NCBI GenBank assembly: GCA_937923945.1
Contig: CALDWC010000073.1
Location: 1 to 10,534, forward strand
DNA length: 10,534 bases
Direction of reading: 5' to 3'
Source of the DNA: an uncultured Treponema sp.
GTDB taxonomy: Bacteria; Spirochaetota; Spirochaetia; Treponematales; Treponemataceae
The position numbers and the translations under genes are program-made. Under the pieces are notes generated by a model. It did not search any database, was not told the DNA's origin, and saw only the letters and a list, made by a program, of their open reading frames with translations. Position 1 is the stretch's first letter. Each line of letters starts with the position of its first letter. Below are positions 7,051-10,534 of this stretch, one piece after another.

Positions 7051-8250
7051 CTACTCCGTTTTTAACTGCGATTTTAAAGAATCTACTTTTGCGGTAAAGT
7101 CGGAAAGTGAAAGCTGCAAATCTGCGTTTGTCGCTTCGTCCGCGGTAATTTCATTCGTTAAATTTTCCACTTGCTTTTTGTTACGTTCAATTCGGTTCGT
7201 GTTAAAGGAAATTTTTCCATTGAGCATATCGATTTCATTTTCGCATTTTGCGATTCCGATTGCAATGTCCGCATTAAAACATTTACGACGTAATGCACCG
7301 ATATTGTTGACCTGATTTTCGTACGGATTTTCTCCGTCGTCCGACGAAACCGTTTCACCGTCATTATCAAAAAAATTGTTGACATACTTTTCACAGCTGA
7401 AAAAAGCGGTGTTTTCAATTTTTGCGTCAAGCCCCTTTATTTTTTCCATCAACGAAGCGATTTTCTTTTTTGAATCCGATAATGCATCCAGTGAACTTAA
7501 TTTTTCATTATTTGCTTTTGTTTCCGCTTCAAGCTCGGAAATTTTTGAGGAAGCGGAAAGGCGCGTTTCCGTTGCCATCTTTAAGTTTGCAATAATATCA
7601 CACAAATCGGTCGGTAATTCTTCCGTCATTGTATATAAATTTTCAAAATCCGCATCGGAAAAAAGCGCCCCCGATTGTTGCTGCACGACTTTTTTAAGTT
7701 TATTTTCAGCCGAATTTACTTTGTTTTTCGAAAACATTGTTTTTACTCCCGGCATTATTTTATCAAAAAAGCCCGTCTTTTCGGCGGTTTCCGTTGAAAG
7801 CGTCTCAATTTTATTTTTTTCATGTTCAATTTGTTCTTCAAGTTGTGAAATTTCCGGAATCCGCTCAAGAGCATCGGCAAACTCGTCCCGATGATTTTGA
7901 TAAGCGGAAAGTGCAAACGAATCTTTGAGTTTTTGAATTTCTTTATCTTTTGAGGCAATCATTTTGTTTGCTTCGGCAATCAAGGTTTTGAGTTGTTCTT
8001 GCCGTTCGAGGATATTCTTAATGTTTAAAATAGTATCCGTACAGTTTTTCCGTTCCTGTACATCTTTCATCCACGAAGTCAAAAGCTCTTCGGTAACGAA
8101 CTGTCGTGCAGTTCCCGCGGAGGCATCATTTAAAAGCTTTGTTCCGAATGCAATGCTTGACGCCCTCAGTGTTTCTTGAATAACTTTCTGCTCTTTTTCT
8201 AGAGCCGAAATCTTCTGATCAACGGAACTTGGCATAAATTTTAATTCCAT
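7051..8250 (-). CDS. Cytoplasmic coiled-coil protein of unknown function
   Basis: Not a family I recognise. From the ATG at 8250 the product is 399 residues, rich in E/K/Q/N with long heptad-like helices (about 10-40, 85-160, 240-275 and 340-399), no signal peptide and no membrane segment. An FDKIMPGVKTMFSKNK stretch (about 162-177) looks amphipathic and a short acidic loop (EKYVNNFFDNDGE region, about 286-300) interrupts the coils; a structural or scaffold role is only a guess. The frame can be extended to a TTG at 8286, but that TTG is part of a TTGAAA -35 element whose TATAAT lies at 8258-8263, so translation should begin at 8250 or at the ATG at 8235 (394 aa). The gene ends 49 bp before the secreted transglutaminase-like gene and probably shares its transcript. 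Confidence 0.75.
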   Translation of the reverse strand: MELKFMPSSVDQKISALEKEQKVIQETLRASSIAFGTKLLNDASAGTARQFVTEELLTSWMKDVQERKNCTDTILNIKNILERQEQLKTLIAEANKMIASKDKEIQKLKDSFALSAYQNHRDEFADALERIPEISQLEEQIEHEKNKIETLSTETAEKTGFFDKIMPGVKTMFSKNKVNSAENKLKKVVQQQSGALFSDADFENLYTMTEELPTDLCDIIANLKMATETRLSASSKISELEAETKANNEKLSSLDALSDSKKKIASLMEKIKGLDAKIENTAFFSCEKYVNNFFDNDGETVSSDDGENPYENQVNNIGALRRKCFNADIAIGIAKCENEIDMLNGKISFNTNRIERNKKQVENLTNEITADEATNADLQLSLSDFTAKVDSLKSQLKTE

Positions 8251-8257
8251 ATCGGTA

Positions 8258-8286
8258 ATTATACTCCTGAGTAGAATATTTTTCAA
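8258..8286 (-). promoter_or_regulatory. Near-consensus promoter of the coiled-coil gene
   Basis: On the minus strand TTGAAA (8286-8281, 5 of 6 matches) is followed by a 17-bp spacer and a perfect TATAAT (8263-8258). Only seven bases separate the -10 from the ATG at 8250, so the transcript is predicted to start at or beside that ATG. An AGGAG inside the spacer would then not be transcribed and cannot be the ribosome-binding site. Confidence 0.75.
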
Positions 8287-8313
8287 CCGAAAAAGATACT
8301 ACATTCGCCGATT

Positions 8314-8333
8314 AAAAAACGGCACATGCGCGT
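8314..8333 (-). terminator. Weak intrinsic terminator after the acyl-CoA synthetase
   Basis: Immediately after the TAA stop the minus strand forms a short stem (ACG-bulged C-GC with GC-CGT, loop ATGT) followed by six T. The stem is only five pairs with one bulge, so it may terminate partially; it lies just ahead of the next promoter. Confidence 0.4.
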
Positions 8334-10061
8334 TTATTTTTCCTCGCGGCCTTTTTTATTTTTTCCGAAAAATCCGTAGAGGTAGCGTTTAATTTTTCCG
8401 CTTGCCGTTTTTTCAAACTCATCGATCACTTCGATGTTTTGGATTTTTGAACGAGTATTCACGCGGGAGTTTACAAAAAGCTTAATTTCGCCCAAAAGTC
8501 GATCACGCGTCGAAGAAAAATTTTCACTGACAGTGTCAATTGCCGTGTCGATTTTTTCTTTGATAGTTTGATTTTCGAGCCGCGCTTTTTCTTCGGCTTC
8601 AAATTTTTTGAGTTTTTCTTCGTTGAGTTTTATAATCGCGATGAGCGATGAGTTTTCGCCTTCCACAACAAGCGATTCACTGACCGTTTCATGCTGGTTT
8701 AAAACAAACTCGATGTCTTCCGGGTAAATGTTTTCACCGCTTGCATCCAAAATCATACTTTTTAAACGACCGCGTATCGAAAGTCGACCGTTTTTGTCTT
8801 GGGAAAATAAATCACCGGTGCGAAAATAGCCGTCTTCAGTAAAAGAATCAGCCGTCAATTCGGGGGCTTTATAATACCCTTGCATTACATTTTCACCTTT
8901 GACGACCAATTCACCGACGCCCTCATCGTTTTGATTTATAATCTTCAAATCAATTCCCGGAACAGGAAAACCGATTGAGCCGGGCTTTGTCGTTTTCGGA
9001 TTTGAAAAAGCCAAAAGCGGGGACGTTTCCGTTAAACCGTAACCGATTGCATAGGGAAACCGAGCCCTTTTCAAAAAGGTTTCAATTTCCGTATCCAGCT
9101 TTGAACCGCCCAGCCCAAAAAATTGAATACGCCCGCCGAGCGCTTTTTTTATTTTTGAGCCGGCGATCATCGAAAATATTTTGTTGAACAGTCGTATATT
9201 TAATAACTTTTTTCGTAACGGCGTTTTATTCAATGCCGGCACGACTTGGCTTTTATAAATTTTTTCTATAATGAGCGGCACCGCCAGCATAATATTCGGG
9301 CGCACGAGTTTTAGGGTCGGCATTAAAATTCGGGGAATGGGCGGTCCCGGAAGGTACACAATGCGGGCACCGTTCATAAACATCATCATAAAACCGACCG
9401 TAAATTCGTACACATGCGCGAGCGGTAAAACCGATAATGTAACATCGTACTTATAAACGCGGTAACAGTATTGACCGGCAACCGCATTGGAAACTAAATT
9501 GCGATTGGTGAGCACCACCCCTTTTGAGCGCCCCGTTGTACCCGACGTATAAATAATCGTTGAAACATCGTCTTCGGATGCGATATAGGTGTTTTCAAAC
9601 GAAGAATGCTCCGGCGAATAATTTTCCGGAAGCGCTATCTTTGAACGGATAACGGAAAAATCCTCTAGCTGAATAACGGTTTCAATACTATCCGGCACTT
9701 TACTCAAGCTGTTTTTGCCGACAAACAAACCGACCGCTTCCGCGTGTTCCAACGCGTTTTTTACTTCCTCCGCATTAAAATCCGGCAAAAGCGGAACGGC
9801 AACGGCACCGTACGTTACAAGTGCCAAATAGCAGATAATCCAATTCGGCGAATTCCGAGCATAAATTCCGACTTTTGCACCGCGTTCAATGCCCGCATCA
9901 TGCAAAAGTCCTTGTATTTCAGTGATTTTTTGACAAACCTGCGTATACGTTAACGGCTTTTCATCGGGAAAACCGCAACATGCACGTTCTGCGAAACGCT
10001 TTTGTGAATTCTGTACAACGGCTTGAAATGTGTATACGCCTAATTCTTTTTTTGTTTGCAC
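8334..10061 (-). CDS. Long-chain acyl-CoA synthetase (AMP-forming fatty acid-CoA ligase)
   Basis: An ANL-superfamily adenylating enzyme that activates fatty acids with ATP and CoA, at the cytoplasmic face of the membrane, for phospholipid acylation or degradation. Of its 575 residues the conserved signatures are the ATP loop IIYTSGTTGRSKGV (169-182), YGLTETSP (341-348), YFRTGDL (412-418), GRLKSMILDASGENIYPEDIE (431-451) and the C-terminal KTASGKIKR (551-559) with the expected catalytic lysine K556. A charged helical segment (about 480-520) sits in the C-terminal subdomain, as in many long-chain ligases. Start: GTG at 10061, preceded by AGAGGT about five nt upstream; no better ATG exists. Exact chain-length preference cannot be read from sequence, so no symbol is given. 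It appears monocistronic, with a weak terminator behind it. Confidence 0.93.
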   Translation of the reverse strand: MQTKKELGVYTFQAVVQNSQKRFAERACCGFPDEKPLTYTQVCQKITEIQGLLHDAGIERGAKVGIYARNSPNWIICYLALVTYGAVAVPLLPDFNAEEVKNALEHAEAVGLFVGKNSLSKVPDSIETVIQLEDFSVIRSKIALPENYSPEHSSFENTYIASEDDVSTIIYTSGTTGRSKGVVLTNRNLVSNAVAGQYCYRVYKYDVTLSVLPLAHVYEFTVGFMMMFMNGARIVYLPGPPIPRILMPTLKLVRPNIMLAVPLIIEKIYKSQVVPALNKTPLRKKLLNIRLFNKIFSMIAGSKIKKALGGRIQFFGLGGSKLDTEIETFLKRARFPYAIGYGLTETSPLLAFSNPKTTKPGSIGFPVPGIDLKIINQNDEGVGELVVKGENVMQGYYKAPELTADSFTEDGYFRTGDLFSQDKNGRLSIRGRLKSMILDASGENIYPEDIEFVLNQHETVSESLVVEGENSSLIAIIKLNEEKLKKFEAEEKARLENQTIKEKIDTAIDTVSENFSSTRDRLLGEIKLFVNSRVNTRSKIQNIEVIDEFEKTASGKIKRYLYGFFGKNKKGREEK

Positions 10062-10110
10062 AAAACACCTCTTTCTCTGTAAAAATCTTTCTAAAAAGGC
10101 AGTCTTTCTA

Positions 10111-10130
10111 GTCTACCGGGCTTATTAGAC
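10111..10130. repeat. Small inverted repeat upstream of the acyl-CoA synthetase
   Basis: GTCTA (10111-10115) and TAGAC (10126-10130) form a 5-bp inverted repeat separated by 10 bp, about 50 bp upstream of the acyl-CoA synthetase start. The geometry would suit a dimeric repressor operator, but arms this short arise often by chance. Confidence 0.2.
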
Positions 10131-10157
10131 AGATTAAGTGTACAAAAAGTTTCATAA

Positions 10158-10340
10158 AAATACAAGGAAATAAGTCATACCAAAAAACCAGCCATAAATT
10201 GTTTTTTGTATCTTATCAACTATAATGAAACGCTGATTAAAGGCTTGACGCCGTTTACCGGCAAATTTTACAAAGTAAAGTTTTTTGCAGAAAGCAAAGT
10301 TTTTAAAGGTGGCACTGAAAAGTTGTCTCTAAAAATCTAA
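10158..10340 (+). pseudogene. Possible remnant reading frame, plus strand
   Basis: Sixty codons without a stop run to a TAA at 10338-10340 in AT-rich DNA. The later part reads as ordinary-looking protein (LIKGLTPFTGKFYKVKFF, then AESKVFKGGTEKLSLKI). The only in-frame starts are TTG (10206 or 10245) without a Shine-Dalgarno; an ATG at 10225 is in another frame and stops after three codons. Beyond the stop, a shifted frame continues with protein-like stretches broken by TGA and TAA codons. This may be a decayed gene or a repeat that happens to be open; I do not recognise the product. Confidence 0.25.
10199..10226 (+). promoter_or_regulatory. Possible outward (plus-strand) promoter
   Basis: TATAAT at 10221-10226 is a perfect -10 hexamer; a poor -35 (TTGTTT, 10199-10204) lies 16 bp upstream. 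It would drive transcription away from the acyl-CoA synthetase, through the repeat region toward the right edge. In AT-rich DNA such a match can be accidental. Confidence 0.3.
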
Positions 10341-10393
10341 CCCGAGGTTTTGAAAGATGCCCTCAATTCCTGATTGAATTAATCAGTGCCTCC
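10308..10393. mobile_element. 86-bp segment bounded by 11-bp inverted repeats, MITE-like candidate
   Basis: GGTGGCACTGA (10308-10318) and TCAGTGCCTCC (10383-10393) are inverted copies matching at 10 of 11 positions. Inside are further short palindromes, including CTGATT/AATCAG (10370-10375 with 10381-10386). There is no clear target-site duplication beyond a trivial AAA on both sides and no transposase. It may be a small non-autonomous element, an RNA hairpin or a remnant of one. Confidence 0.3.
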
Positions 10394-10398
10394 AAAAG

Positions 10399-10503
10399 TT
10401 TGGTAAATTTTTAAAATTTCTCGGCAAATATTTTAAAATATTTGGTAAATAATTTTAATTATTTGGTAAATATTTGGAGGAAATGCGGTAAAAATCGTGT
10501 GAG
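10399..10503 (+). repeat. 21-bp-phased direct-repeat array, core TTTGGTAAAT
   Basis: The decamer TTTGGTAAAT is exact at 10399, 10441 and 10462, and a variant CTCGGCAAAT lies at 10420, so four units begin exactly 21 bp apart. A fifth, looser copy (TGCGGTAAAA) follows at 10484, off phase by one base. The intervening 11 bp are mostly A/T. The 21-bp spacing is two helical turns, placing all cores on one face of the DNA, and also seven codons. Confidence 0.75.
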
Positions 10504-10523
10504 ATGCACATATCTTTTTACCG
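10486..10523. repeat. 9-bp perfect inverted repeat at the right edge
   Basis: CGGTAAAAA (10486-10494) and TTTTTACCG (10515-10523) are perfect inverted copies; inside, TGTG and CACA can form a further 4-bp stem. The left arm is the fifth core of the 21-bp array, so the right arm supplies an inverted copy of the same motif. No U-tract follows on the plus strand, so it is not a classical terminator in that direction. Confidence 0.5.
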
Positions 10524-10534
10524 AATGAGGCAAT

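Larger units (their letters stand above)
10062..10534. other. 473-bp AT-rich region without a convincing gene
   Basis: Nothing here matches a recognisable gene or RNA. It contains the ribosome-binding site of the acyl-CoA synthetase at its left edge, an imperfect promoter candidate for that gene (TTGTAT, 17 bp, TACACT on the minus strand around 10140-10165), and a stop-free plus-strand frame ending at 10340. To the right are an 86-bp inverted-repeat-bounded segment, a 21-bp-phased repeat array and a hairpin near the window edge. It is more AT-rich and more repetitive than anything else in the window. A plus-strand ATG frame opens at 10504 and is still open at the edge (10 codons only). Confidence 0.7.

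Noticed and set aside
7376..7894. A 172-codon plus-strand frame opposite the coiled-coil gene
   Set aside because: Its F/S-rich composition is the antisense of GAA/AAA-rich coiled-coil codons; no independent support.
10399..10503. CRISPR array
   Set aside because: Cores are only about 10 bp, the unit is 21 bp in total and the intervening DNA is A/T-rich rather than unique spacers; no cas gene is present.
10486..10523. Intrinsic terminator at the right edge
   Set aside because: The plus strand has no T-run after the stem and the outer pairs are nearly all A-T; it is listed only as an inverted repeat.

Overview
The window is a densely packed, essentially single-strand (minus) stretch of bacterial chromosome, best explained as a Treponema-like spirochaete. 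The order rbfA-truB-ribF-rpsO-pnp matches, as I recall it, the conserved treponemal cluster. The moderately AT-leaning codon use, the diverged TruB and RibF sequences and the lone long-chain acyl-CoA synthetase also fit. This is a judgement from gene order and sequence character; no database search was possible.

Layout, in the direction of transcription (right to left). The right end (10062-10534) has no convincing gene: it is an AT-rich intergenic or remnant region with a 21-bp-phased direct-repeat array, an 86-bp segment bounded by inverted repeats, and an inverted repeat near the edge. Then come a long-chain acyl-CoA synthetase (8334-10061) with a weak terminator; a consensus-like promoter and a cytoplasmic coiled-coil protein of unknown function (7051-8250, start revised); and a secreted protein with a transglutaminase-like Cys/His core (5853-7001). 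A perfect -35/-10 promoter (5773-5801) follows and drives rbfA-truB-ribF-rpsO, which end at a strong hairpin terminator (3169-3198). After a 137-bp, possibly structured leader come pnp (935-3031) and gpsA (1-916, running off the left edge).

Functionally, rbfA, truB, rpsO and pnp form a ribosome-maturation, translation and RNA-turnover block: 30S maturation factor, tRNA pseudouridine-55 synthase, ribosomal protein S15 and PNPase. A flavin-cofactor gene (ribF) is embedded in it. gpsA (glycerol-3-phosphate for phospholipids) and the acyl-CoA synthetase both feed lipid metabolism but sit in separate transcription units.

No complete unknown defence or mobile system is visible. The most interesting points are: the phased repeat and inverted-repeat region at 10308-10523; a RibF whose C-terminal half lacks the recognisable riboflavin-kinase motif; a possible structured pnp leader after the rpsO terminator; a promoter that overlaps the longest-ORF start of the coiled-coil gene and implies a near-leaderless mRNA; and a Gly-to-Ser change in the GpsA dinucleotide-binding motif.
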